Shown here piece after piece: positions 17,831-25,820 of a stretch of DNA of 64,000 bases. Position 1 is the stretch's first letter; every line of letters starts with the position of its first letter. The stretch comes from Planctomycetales bacterium 71-10 (GTDB lineage: Bacteria > Planctomycetota > Planctomycetia > Isosphaerales > Isosphaeraceae): contig MKTT01000062.1 in assembly GCA_001898385.1 (NCBI GenBank), forward strand, positions 56,587 through 120,586, written 5' to 3'. Both the position numbers and the translations under genes were made by a program. The notes under the pieces were generated by a model. The model was not told the DNA's origin. It worked only from the letters and a program-made list of their open reading frames with translations, and did not search any database.

Positions 17831-19516
17831 ATGGACGACGACTGGGATGAGTTGCGCGACCTCCTGGCCGGCCCGCCGAGTACCTTCCGGTTCGACGTGA
17901 TCCGGTCGCTGATCGACGTCCAGCCCGCGACCACGATGAGGGCGATGCTCCGCGAGGCGTCGCGCGGGCTGCGGCGCTGGCCGGCGTCGACGCGTCTCGC
18001 GTCGGCGGACGACGCGAGGACGCTCGCCTTGCTGGACGCGCCCAGCCACCCGCTGGTGCGCTCGTTGCGGCTGGAGCTGTTCGAGGACGGGCCCGGCCCG
18101 TTGCTCGCGCTGGCCGCGAGTCCCCTCGCGGCACGTCTCCGGAGCCTGACGCTCCGGGCCAACAATCAGGTGATCCGGGCCTTCGATCCCCGCCGCTTCC
18201 CGCGCCTGGCCCGGCTCTCGGTGGATGCCGCCTTCGACGGCCTTTTGGAGGACATGCTGTCGCTGCTCGGCCGCCTGCCGGACGGGCTGCGCGGGCTGGC
18301 CCTCCATGCCCTGATCGATCCGGGCGTGATCCCGCCGCTCGTCGATCGGCTGGAGGCGATGGGGGTGATGGCGCGGCTCTCGGAATTCCGGCCGGGTCTC
18401 ATGGACCGGGACGACTTCGAGCGGTTCGTCCTCAGCAGCCGCGCGCCGGTCCGCAACCTGGGCGTGCAGTCGTTCACGCCGAAGGCTCTGGAGGCCCTGT
18501 ACCGGAACGGGCCCTTGGCGTCCGGACTGCGGCGGCTCTGGCTCGTCGGAAAGGGCCTGGACGACGACGACGTCGCGAGGCTCGCCCGCTGCCCGCACCT
18601 CGCCGGGCTCCAGGAGCTGTCCCTCACCGGGAACCCGATCGGCGGACGGGGCATCGCCGCCCTGGGCGGGGCGAGCTTCGCGGGCTGCCTGCGGCGGCTG
18701 GAGATCCGCCAGGCCCCGCTGGGGGATGCCGGCTGGCGTCGGATCGCGGCCCTGCGGCTGCCTCGCTTGAGCGAGCTGGACCTCTGGGATACGCAGGGCG
18801 GCCCGGCCGGCGCGACGGCGCTGGCGAGGAGCCGTGGGCTGCCCCGGCTTCGCACGCTGGAAGCCGGCTTCAACCCGTTCGGCGACGAGGGGGCCGCGCG
18901 GCTACTCTCCTCGAAGCTCGCCCTCCGGCTGGCCTCGCTCGGCCTCGTCCTGTCCGGCGGCGGGCCGGCCTCGGCCGAGGCCCTGGCTTTCCACCCCTTC
19001 CCTCGCCTTCGTCGCCTCGACTACGGTGGGATGGGCCCTGAGGGTTTCCAATGGGTGGCCCGATCGGGATGGTTCCCGAAGCTGGAACACCTGAACCTCG
19101 GCAGCGGACGCATCGGCGACGAAGGGGCGGCCGCGCTGGCGACGACCGGGGCGTTCCCGCGGCTCCGGTGCCTCATCATGACCTTCTGCGAGATCACCGA
19201 CGACGGGGCTCGTTCCATCGCCGAGGGGCCGAGCCTCGCCGGATTGAACGAACTGCGGCTGGGTGCCAACCCGATCGGCGACGCCGGGCTCCTCGCCCTC
19301 GCCACCTCGCAGACGCTCCGGCATCTGATCTTCCTGGACTTCGCGTGTTACGACGTCACCGCGGTCGGCTCGGCCGCCCTGGCGAACTCGCCCGTCGCGG
19401 CCCGCCTGCATCAGGTCGGGCCGCGGCTGGTCGACGCGGCCGAAGACGCCTGGATGACCTCGCCCATCCTCCGCCCGGAATGCCGCGCAAGCCCGACCTA
19501 TCTGTATGAGCCGTGA
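17831..19516 (+). CDS. Leucine-rich-repeat (RNI-like) protein
   Basis: 561 residues from the ATG at 17831, 11 bases after the previous stop, with GAGG upstream. No signal peptide. Residues 1-60 (MDDDWDELRDLLAGPPSTF) resemble the N-terminal domain that precedes repeats in many planctomycete and myxobacterial LRR proteins (TIGR02996-like). From about residue 90 onward the sequence is made of 24-28-residue leucine-rich units such as LRRLWLVGKGLDDDDVARLA and LEHLNLGSGRIGDEGAAALA, the ribonuclease-inhibitor type. Such proteins act as protein-binding scaffolds; the partner is unknown. Confidence 0.8.
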   Translation: MDDDWDELRDLLAGPPSTFRFDVIRSLIDVQPATTMRAMLREASRGLRRWPASTRLASADDARTLALLDAPSHPLVRSLRLELFEDGPGPLLALAASPLAARLRSLTLRANNQVIRAFDPRRFPRLARLSVDAAFDGLLEDMLSLLGRLPDGLRGLALHALIDPGVIPPLVDRLEAMGVMARLSEFRPGLMDRDDFERFVLSSRAPVRNLGVQSFTPKALEALYRNGPLASGLRRLWLVGKGLDDDDVARLARCPHLAGLQELSLTGNPIGGRGIAALGGASFAGCLRRLEIRQAPLGDAGWRRIAALRLPRLSELDLWDTQGGPAGATALARSRGLPRLRTLEAGFNPFGDEGAARLLSSKLALRLASLGLVLSGGGPASAEALAFHPFPRLRRLDYGGMGPEGFQWVARSGWFPKLEHLNLGSGRIGDEGAAALATTGAFPRLRCLIMTFCEITDDGARSIAEGPSLAGLNELRLGANPIGDAGLLALATSQTLRHLIFLDFACYDVTAVGSAALANSPVAARLHQVGPRLVDAAEDAWMTSPILRPECRASPTYLYEP

Positions 19517-19591
19517 CGCCCAGGTTCCGCGACGTCCGACGTCCGGCGGATACGGATGATGCTTCAGGCAAATTCGGATTTCAGCGACGTG

Positions 19592-19620
19592 TTGACACGG
19601 TGTTAAACACCTGTCAGAAT
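19592..19620 (+). promoter_or_regulatory. Promoter with embedded operator-like palindrome, upstream of second DUF1559 gene
   Basis: TTGACA (19592-19597, perfect -35) and CAGAAT (19615-19620, -10) are 17 bases apart. Almost the whole spacer is an inverted repeat: TGACA-c-GGTGTT-A-AACACC-TGTCA (19593-19616), symmetric apart from one extra C on the left. The inner GGTGTTAAACACC is perfect. Such placement is typical of a repressor site. It lies 89 bases before the DUF1559 start. Confidence 0.65.
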
Positions 19621-19708
19621 CACGCGATCCAATGATGACTGAAGCGATGCTTGGCTTCGTCGCGTTCGCGCCGAAGCGGGCCGTCCGTGCTTCGAGGAGC
19701 CAGCGTCC

Positions 19709-20665
19709 ATGGCGACCCGTCCCCGTCGGGGTTTCACGCTGATCGAGCTGCTGGTGGTGATCGCGATCATCGCGGTCCTCATCGCGCTGCTGCTGCCGGC
19801 CGTCCAGGCGGCGCGCGAGGCGGCGCGGCGGATCCAGTGCACGAACAACATCAAACAGCTGGGCCTGGCGCTGCACAGCTATCACGACGTCCACGGCCAG
19901 TTCCCGCTGGGGGCGCAGGGCCGGAACCCGGCGACGGGCCTGTACTACGCCGCGCCGCTGCTCAACCGGCAGCCGTTCTTCGTGGCGGTGATGCCGTTCG
20001 TGGAGCAGGGGAACCTGTTCAGCAGCTACAACGCGATGCTCTCCTTCAACGACGTCGCGAACTTGACGACGCGGCAGACTCCGATGTCGACGTTGCAGTG
20101 CCCGTCGGACACGCCGCAGTTCTTCAACCAGGTCGGCGGCAGCGCCCTGGTCAGCGGCGACGCGAAGGGGAGCTACGGCGTCAACTGGGGGACCAACGCG
20201 TACTGGGACCAGGGGGGCGGCAACGGGATCCGCCAGGCGCCGTTCTACCTCTCCTACGGGGCGCGGCTCGCCGACGTCACCGACGGGACGTCGAACACGC
20301 TCGCCATCATGGAGATGATCCAGGCGCCCTCGCCCAACGGCAGCCCGGCGGTCGCCGATCGCCGCGCCCGGATCTGGAACGACGACAGCGCCTGCTACCA
20401 GATCTCGACCCGGCTCGGCCCGAACAGCCGCCTGCCGGACTACGGCACGTGCGCCAACGATCCCGCCCGCGGCCTCCCCTGCATCAACGACACGGCGAAC
20501 TCCAACCTGTTCTACATGGGCTCGCGCAGCCGGCACCCCGGCGGCGTGAACGCGCTGCTCTGCGACGGGTCGGTCCGGTTCTTCAAGGACTCGATCGGCA
20601 TCCCCACCTGGAAGGCCCTGAGCACCAGCGCCGGCGGCGAGGTGATCTCCAGTGACCAGTATTGA
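19709..20665 (+). CDS. DUF1559 family protein with prepilin-type N-terminus (second copy)
   Basis: 318 codons. [20 protein letters not shown] gives a prepilin peptidase site after G8 with Glu13; the body has the DUF1559 pattern and ends [19 protein letters not shown] and [12 protein letters not shown]. It is a clear paralogue of the protein at 1288, though about 50 residues shorter in the middle. AGGAG lies about 9 bases before the ATG. Its last codons overlap the start of a lipoprotein gene and contain that gene's ribosome binding site (GAGGTGA), so the two are translationally coupled. Confidence 0.9.
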   Translation: MATRPRRGFTLIELLVVIAIIAVLIALLLPAVQAAREAARRIQCTNNIKQLGLALHSYHDVHGQFPLGAQGRNPATGLYYAAPLLNRQPFFVAVMPFVEQGNLFSSYNAMLSFNDVANLTTRQTPMSTLQCPSDTPQFFNQVGGSALVSGDAKGSYGVNWGTNAYWDQGGGNGIRQAPFYLSYGARLADVTDGTSNTLAIMEMIQAPSPNGSPAVADRRARIWNDDSACYQISTRLGPNSRLPDYGTCANDPARGLPCINDTANSNLFYMGSRSRHPGGVNALLCDGSVRFFKDSIGIPTWKALSTSAGGEVISSDQY

Positions 20666-21125
20666 TCCGGCGCGGGCCCTCGGCCGGCTGGCCGCGATCG
20701 CGCTGGCGGCGGCCTGCTGGGGCTGCGGCGGGGCGGGCGACGGCCTCCAGCGACTCCCCGTCGCGGGGACGGTCCGTCACGACGGCCAGCCCCTGAAGAC
20801 CGGGACGATCACCTTCACGCCCGACGGGCCCGGGGCCGCGGGCGCCGCCGAGGTCGTCGACGGCGCGTTCGCGCTCGCCGCCGCCGACGGCCTGAGCCCC
20901 GGCGGATACCGCGTGGAGGTCTACAGCTCCCAGCCCACCGGCCGCCAGGTCCCGGACCCCGACGACCCCGGCGCGACGGTCGACGAGGTCGCCAGCGTCA
21001 TCGACCGCCGCTACAACGTCGCGTCGACGCTCCGCGCCGACATCCCGCCGGGCGGGCCCGCCGGCCCCCTGACGTTCGACGTCGCCTCGCCGTCCCCCGC
21101 GAGCGCCAAGGCGAAGCGGCGCTGA
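20652..21125 (+). CDS. Small lipoprotein with carboxypeptidase-regulatory-like beta domain
   Basis: 157 codons from a GTG that overlaps the DUF1559 gene by 14 bases; GAGGTGA, inside that gene's end, is its ribosome binding site. A lipobox at Cys22 or Cys25 (LAAAC / CWGC) anchors it in a membrane. The domain [20 protein letters not shown] and [13 protein letters not shown] is the small beta-sandwich seen in many planctomycete lipoproteins (carboxypeptidase regulatory-like). The motif [16 protein letters not shown] near the end is typical of this group. Function unknown; it follows a DUF1559 gene just like the lipoprotein gene at 2480. Confidence 0.82.
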   Translation: MTSIDPARALGRLAAIALAAACWGCGGAGDGLQRLPVAGTVRHDGQPLKTGTITFTPDGPGAAGAAEVVDGAFALAAADGLSPGGYRVEVYSSQPTGRQVPDPDDPGATVDEVASVIDRRYNVASTLRADIPPGGPAGPLTFDVASPSPASAKAKRR

Positions 21126-21145
21126 CCCGCGACGGAGCCCTCGCC

Positions 21146-22540
21146 ATGCCCGCCCGCCCCCGCCCGGCCCTCCGGCTCGCCCTGACGCTCGCCCTGGCCG
21201 CGACGTCGCCGTCCTTCGCGAAGGCCGAGGACGGCGGGGCCGCGGAGGGCTCGCGGCCGAACATCGTCCTCATCATGGCCGACGACCTGGGCTACGGGGC
21301 CCTGGGCTGCTATGGCCAGCAGAAGGTGCGGACGCCGCGCCTCGACCGCATGGCCGCCGAGGGCGCGCGGTTCACGCAGGCGTACGCCGGGAGCTGCGTG
21401 TGCGCCCCGTCGCGGGCCGCGCTGATGCTCGGCGTGCAGACCGGCCGGACCCCCGGGCGGTCCAACGCCGACCCCGGCCTGCGGGCCGAGGACGGCCCAC
21501 GCACGCTCGCCGCGACTTTGCGCCGGGCCGGCTACGCCACCGGCGGGTTCGGCAAGTGGGGGCTGGGCGACGTCGAATCGCCCGGCGCGCCGTGGCAGCA
21601 GGGGTTCGACCTCTTCTTCGGGTTCCTCGACCAGACCCACGCCCATTTCCACTACACCGACCACCTGTTCCGGGACGACCGCCGCGTCGACGTGCCGGAG
21701 AACCGCGACGGCCGCCGCGCCCGCTACGCCCCCGACCTGATCGTCGACGAGGCCCTGGCGTTCATCCGGGCCAATCGCGACCGCCCGTTCTTCGCGTATC
21801 TCGCCGTCACCCCGCCCCACGCCGAGATCGACGCGCCCGAGGACTCCATCGCCCTCTATCGCGGCGCGTTCCCCGAGGTCCCGTTCCCGGGCGGCCACTA
21901 CGCGGCCCAGCCGACCCCCCGCGCCGCGTACGCCGGGATGGTGAGCCGGCTCGACCGCGACGCCGGCCGCGTCCTCGACCTGATCGCCGAACTGGGCCTG
22001 GACGGCAGGACGATCGTGGTCTTCACCAGCGACAACGGCCCGATCACGGCCGGCGGCGCCGACCCCGCCTTCTTCCGCAACGCCGGCCCCTTGCGCGGGC
22101 TGAAGTTCTCGCTCTACGAGGGGGGCGTCCGCGTCCCCCTGATCGTCCGATGGCCCGGGCGCGTCCCCGCCGGCCGGGTCGTCGACGACGTCTGGTCGCA
22201 CGTCGACTTCCTCCCGACCTTCGCCGCCCTCGCCGGCGCGGAGCTTCCCTCGGGCGTGGAGCTGGAGGGCCGATCGGGCCTCCCCGCCTTCCTCGACGCC
22301 CCCCGGCCCCCGCGCGCGGAGCCGCTCTACTGGGAGACGCCCGTCGACCAGCCCCGCAAGGGGCTCTCCTGGGCGGGGCGCATCGGCCGCCACAAGGGGA
22401 TCGTCCCCGCCCCCGACGACCCGCTGGAAGTCTACGACCTCGAAGCCGACGTCGCCGAATCCCGCGACCTCGCCCCGGCCCGCCCCGACCTCGTCCAATC
22501 CTTCCGCGACCTCTTCGCTCGCGAGCACCGCGAGCCCTGA
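21146..22540 (+). CDS. Exported sulfatase (arylsulfatase A-like)
   Basis: 464 codons, signal peptide through about residue 27. NIVLIMADDLGYGALGCYG supplies the metal-binding aspartates. The sulfatase signature is CAPSRAALMLG with Cys86, which would be converted to formylglycine; the flanking LxTGR is changed to MLGVQTGR, still conventional. VVFTSDNGP carries the second metal site. It would hydrolyse sulfate esters, most likely of polysaccharides, outside the cytoplasm. The stop is 18 bases from that of a second, convergent sulfatase gene. Confidence 0.92.
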   Translation: MPARPRPALRLALTLALAATSPSFAKAEDGGAAEGSRPNIVLIMADDLGYGALGCYGQQKVRTPRLDRMAAEGARFTQAYAGSCVCAPSRAALMLGVQTGRTPGRSNADPGLRAEDGPRTLAATLRRAGYATGGFGKWGLGDVESPGAPWQQGFDLFFGFLDQTHAHFHYTDHLFRDDRRVDVPENRDGRRARYAPDLIVDEALAFIRANRDRPFFAYLAVTPPHAEIDAPEDSIALYRGAFPEVPFPGGHYAAQPTPRAAYAGMVSRLDRDAGRVLDLIAELGLDGRTIVVFTSDNGPITAGGADPAFFRNAGPLRGLKFSLYEGGVRVPLIVRWPGRVPAGRVVDDVWSHVDFLPTFAALAGAELPSGVELEGRSGLPAFLDAPRPPRAEPLYWETPVDQPRKGLSWAGRIGRHKGIVPAPDDPLEVYDLEADVAESRDLAPARPDLVQSFRDLFAREHREP

Positions 22541-22558
22541 AGCCTCTCCCGGGCCGTC

Positions 22559-24007
22559 TCACCTTCGCCCGGCCACCGCGGCGTTCATGAGCTTGCGCCA
22601 GCCTTCGAAGATCGTCGCGGTCTCGGCGGCCGTGGCCAGGGGGCGGACGGCGGAGGAGTCGAAGTCGCGGTAGATCGGCGCGGCGAGGGCCGGGTCGTAG
22701 TCGGGGTTCGGGGTGTTGATCTGGGCCCCGACGGACGTCCGCCAGGCGTCGAGCTTCGCGCGCATCGCGCGGGCGCGGTCGGGCTGGGCGGCGGCGAGGT
22801 CGTTCCGCTCGCCGACGTCGGCGGCCAGGTCGTAGAGTTCGAGGCGGCCGTCCTCGTAGTTTTCGATGAGCTTCCAGTCCCCCTCGCGGAGCGAACCGGC
22901 GGGGCGGCTCCCCTGGTTCGTGTAGTGGGGGAAGTGGAACGCGAACGGCCTGGGGGCGGGGGCGGGGCCGCCCAGGAGCTTCGGGGCGATGCTGACGCCT
23001 TCGAGGCCCGGCTCGGCCGGCGCGGGGGCTCCGCAGAGTTCCAGGAACGTCGGCGTGAAGTCCTCGTTGATCGTCGGGTCGTCGATCGTCGCGGCGGGGA
23101 TGCGGCCGGGCCAGGCGACGATCAGCGGGATCCGCAGGCCCCCCTCGTACAGGTAGCCCTTGCCGGCGCGGAAGGGCGTGTTGTGCGTGGGGACGTCGCC
23201 CAACTCCAGGACGTGCAGGCCGCCGTTGTCCGACGTGAAGACGACGATCGTGTTTTGCGACAGTCCGTTCCGCTCGATCGCGTCCAGGATCAGGCCGACC
23301 GTGTCGTCCAGGGTCTCCATCATCGCGGCGTAGGTCGGATGGAAGGCGTCGGGGTGCTTCGCGACCAGCTCGGGCTTCGCGGCCAGCCGGATGTGCGGCG
23401 TGTTGTGGGCGACGTACAGGAAGAACGGCCCGTCCTTGCGACGCTCCAGGAACTCGATCGCCTTGTGGGTGATGGCGTACTCGTTCTTGCCCCCCTCGGT
23501 CGCCGAGGGCTGGGAGTCGGTCGGCGGCAGGAACGCCTCGTCGAACCCCTGGTCCGTCGGCCGCGACCCCGCGCCGTTCCCCAGGTGCCACTTGCCGAAG
23601 ATCCCCGTCGCATAACCCAGGGCCTTGAACCGCTCGGCCAGCGTGACCTCGGACGAGGGGAGGGCCTGGTCGATCCTCGGGTGCAGCAGCTTCTGCGAAG
23701 CGGCGTCCGGCCGGCCCGGCAGGAACGTCGTCAGGTGCAATCGCGCCGGGGACTTCCCCGTCATCAAGGCCGCGCGCGAGGCCGAGCAGATCGACAGCCC
23801 GCTGTACGCCGACGTGAACCTCGCCCCTCGCGCCGCCAGGGCGTCGAGCCGGGGCGTCGGTTGGTCCTTGCGGCCGTAGCAGCCCAGGTCGTTCACGCCG
23901 AGGTCGTCCGCCAGGATGAACACGACGTTGGGACGGTCGGCGGCGCGGGCGGCCGGGATCGCCAGGGCCAGGGCCGCCAGGGCGGCCAGCGTTCGGAGAG
24001 GGGGCAT
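22559..24007 (-). CDS. Exported sulfatase, second copy
   Basis: 482 residues from the ATG at 24007, chosen for the GGAGGAAG just upstream and the signal peptide that follows (LRTLAALAALALAIPAARAA). NVVFILADDLGVNDLGCYG gives the metal site. The signature is CSASRAALMTG (Cys74): the usual Pro is Ala, a variant still accepted by formylglycine-generating enzyme. LEGVSIAPKLLGG and a small C-terminal domain (FEGWRKLMNAAV) complete a standard arylsulfatase. The promoter and a hairpin-rich leader of about 250 bases lie upstream. Confidence 0.92.
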   Translation of the reverse strand: MPPLRTLAALAALALAIPAARAADRPNVVFILADDLGVNDLGCYGRKDQPTPRLDALAARGARFTSAYSGLSICSASRAALMTGKSPARLHLTTFLPGRPDAASQKLLHPRIDQALPSSEVTLAERFKALGYATGIFGKWHLGNGAGSRPTDQGFDEAFLPPTDSQPSATEGGKNEYAITHKAIEFLERRKDGPFFLYVAHNTPHIRLAAKPELVAKHPDAFHPTYAAMMETLDDTVGLILDAIERNGLSQNTIVVFTSDNGGLHVLELGDVPTHNTPFRAGKGYLYEGGLRIPLIVAWPGRIPAATIDDPTINEDFTPTFLELCGAPAPAEPGLEGVSIAPKLLGGPAPAPRPFAFHFPHYTNQGSRPAGSLREGDWKLIENYEDGRLELYDLAADVGERNDLAAAQPDRARAMRAKLDAWRTSVGAQINTPNPDYDPALAAPIYRDFDSSAVRPLATAAETATIFEGWRKLMNAAVAGRR

Positions 24008-24218
24008 GGGCTTCCTCCAGGACGAGCGGGGGAGTTCGCGCACAGCCTCGCATTCTAAACGCCCGCGGCGGCCTTCGAAATGGCGGCGGCCCCGGATGCC
24101 TTGTCTCATCCGGGGCCGCCGACGACCAGGACGGTCGGGGGGAAATGAGGTGGAAACGCCGGTTCGCAGCGAGCGTCGGTCGCCTCCAGGAGGGACCCCG
24201 CGAAGCCGCACCACATCG

Positions 24219-24256
24219 GACATCGCGGAGATGTCTGAGACTGAGATTCAGTCTCA
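24219..24256 (-). promoter_or_regulatory. Two adjacent hairpins at the 5' end of the sulfatase leader
   Basis: TGAGACTGA / TCAGTCTCA (24236-24256) is a perfect 9-bp stem with a 3-base loop; GACATC / GATGTC (24219-24235) is a 6-bp stem with a 5-base loop, immediately adjacent. Both lie just downstream of the predicted transcription start near 24260. They could stabilise the mRNA 5' end or bind a regulator. Confidence 0.45.
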
Positions 24257-24266
24257 CTTCAATGGG

Positions 24267-24295
24267 AGTATAGTCGGACGGTCGGACCCGATCAA
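24267..24295 (-). promoter_or_regulatory. Sigma-70-type promoter of the minus-strand sulfatase gene
   Basis: On the minus strand TTGATC (24295-24290) and TATACT (24272-24267) are 17 bases apart; the -10 matches five of six consensus bases. The start codon is about 250 bases downstream. Confidence 0.6.
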
Positions 24296-24342
24296 GGGGT
24301 TGTTCGAGAATTTTCGCAAATAGGGCTTTGAAAAATCGCGAA

Positions 24343-24374
24343 CGCCCGGCGTCTCGGGGGAGACGTCGGGCGTA
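24343..24374 (-). terminator. Terminator of the phosphatase-like gene
   Basis: A 14-bp stem with one mismatch (ACGCCCGGCGTCTC / GAGACGTCGGGCGT) and a 4-base loop lies about 43 bases downstream of the minus-strand stop at 24417. On the minus strand TTTTT follows within about 10 bases, closer to a classical intrinsic terminator than any other in the window. Confidence 0.65.
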
Positions 24375-24416
24375 AGTATTTGGCGAATTAAGATGTTGGT
24401 TCCGGGCGCGGGGCGT

Positions 24417-25523
24417 TCAGCGGCCGAGGGCGGAGGGGATGACGGGTCCCGCCTTGGGCTGATAGGCGTTGTAGTCCTCGCCCAGCAGGGCGGCGAGGGT
24501 CGCGGCGATCTGGTTCTGGTCGGCGCGCCCGAGGGGGGAGTCGCCCCGGGCCGGCGTGTCGGGGCCGAGGATCCCGACCCAGATCCGGTCGGCGCCCGGG
24601 ATCTTGGCCCCGTGCGACTTCCACTCGACGGGGGCGTCGCCGCGGCCGTGGTCGGCGGTGAGGATCAGGGTGGTCTGGTCCTTGTACTCGGGCGTGGACT
24701 GGATCACGTCCCAGAGCTGGCTGACGTACTGGTCGAACTTGTGGGCGGAGTCCAGGTAGTGGTCGTAACGGCCGCCGTGGGTGAACTCGTCGGTCTCGCC
24801 CAGGCCGATGAAGGTGACGCGGGGCTTCTCGCGCTTGAGGTTCTCCAGGGCGGCGTGGAAGGTGAAGACGTCGTAGCTGCACTCGGGCCAGAGGCGGTGG
24901 ATGTTGCCGCTCAGCTCGCCGAGGAGCTTCTCCTGCGGGGAGAGGGCCTCGCCCGCGGGGGGCTCCCAGGCGGCGACGACCTTGATGCCGCTGCGCTCGC
25001 GGTTGAGGATGAACGGGAAGACGTCCCAGGAGCCGAAGGCGGCGACCTTCCCCCGGAAGTCGGGCTTGGAGTTCAGCCACTCGAAGACGGTGACGTTGGG
25101 GTTGGGCTTCTTGTCGTTGCTGTCGATGCGAGGGTCGGCGAAGCCGGTGAAGGTCTCGCTGTAGCCGGGGTAGGAGAAGTTCTTGCCGTTGGTGACGCGC
25201 GACTCCTCGCCGACGTTCCCGTAGAGCCGGCCCCGCTTCGCGACGACGCCGGTGATGAAGGGGAAGAGGGCCTCGCGGCGGGCCTCGACCGTGTCGCGGT
25301 CGTAACGGGCCTTGAGGCCGTCGACGTCGGCGACGCCGCCGTCCTTCTTGTTCAGCAGGGCGCGGTCGGCCCCGCCGAAGACCTCCTGCCAGCGCAGGCC
25401 GTCGGACATGACCAGGACGACGTTGCGGGTCCGGGGCTTGCCGGCCGGGGCGTCCTCGGCGCGGGCCGGGGCGGCCGCGCCGGTGAGGGCCAGGGCCGCG
25501 ATCGCGATGCGGATCAGCTTCAT
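24417..25523 (-). CDS. Exported alkaline phosphatase superfamily protein
   Basis: 368 residues from the ATG at 25523, where a signal peptide (MKLIRIAIAALALTGAAAPA) begins. RNVVLVMSDGLRWQEVFGG has the first metal aspartate; the nucleophile region is NFSYPGYSETFTGF; FIGLGETDEFTHGGRYDHY and LILTADHGRG hold the remaining ligands. This is the same superfamily as the gene at 3576 but clearly a different branch, smaller and with the YPGYSE nucleophile loop seen in planctomycete and Bacteroidetes enzymes. Likely periplasmic. The ribosome binding site is weak. Confidence 0.85.
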   Translation of the reverse strand: MKLIRIAIAALALTGAAAPARAEDAPAGKPRTRNVVLVMSDGLRWQEVFGGADRALLNKKDGGVADVDGLKARYDRDTVEARREALFPFITGVVAKRGRLYGNVGEESRVTNGKNFSYPGYSETFTGFADPRIDSNDKKPNPNVTVFEWLNSKPDFRGKVAAFGSWDVFPFILNRERSGIKVVAAWEPPAGEALSPQEKLLGELSGNIHRLWPECSYDVFTFHAALENLKREKPRVTFIGLGETDEFTHGGRYDHYLDSAHKFDQYVSQLWDVIQSTPEYKDQTTLILTADHGRGDAPVEWKSHGAKIPGADRIWVGILGPDTPARGDSPLGRADQNQIAATLAALLGEDYNAYQPKAGPVIPSALGR

Positions 25524-25820
25524 GGTGGGGAGGTCCCGATGGGTGTGCCAGGGTGATGGAATGCAGGCGCCCCGCGACGTCGCAGGGGGGCCGGGGCCGT
25601 TCATTGGAACCGATCGCGCCGGCCGGTTCAACGAAGCGCCACGGGCCGGAATGCTGTGGCGGCGGGGCGGGATGATCGGATATCCTTCACCTGGATGGGT
25701 CCGCCGCACCGCCGGCCGGGCCGCTCGTGCGAACCCCCCCGACCTTGCTCTCGACCGACCCGGGACGGCCCCGCCGCCACGCCGCCCGCCGTCGAGAACG
25801 CCCCGAGGGAGATCCGAGTG

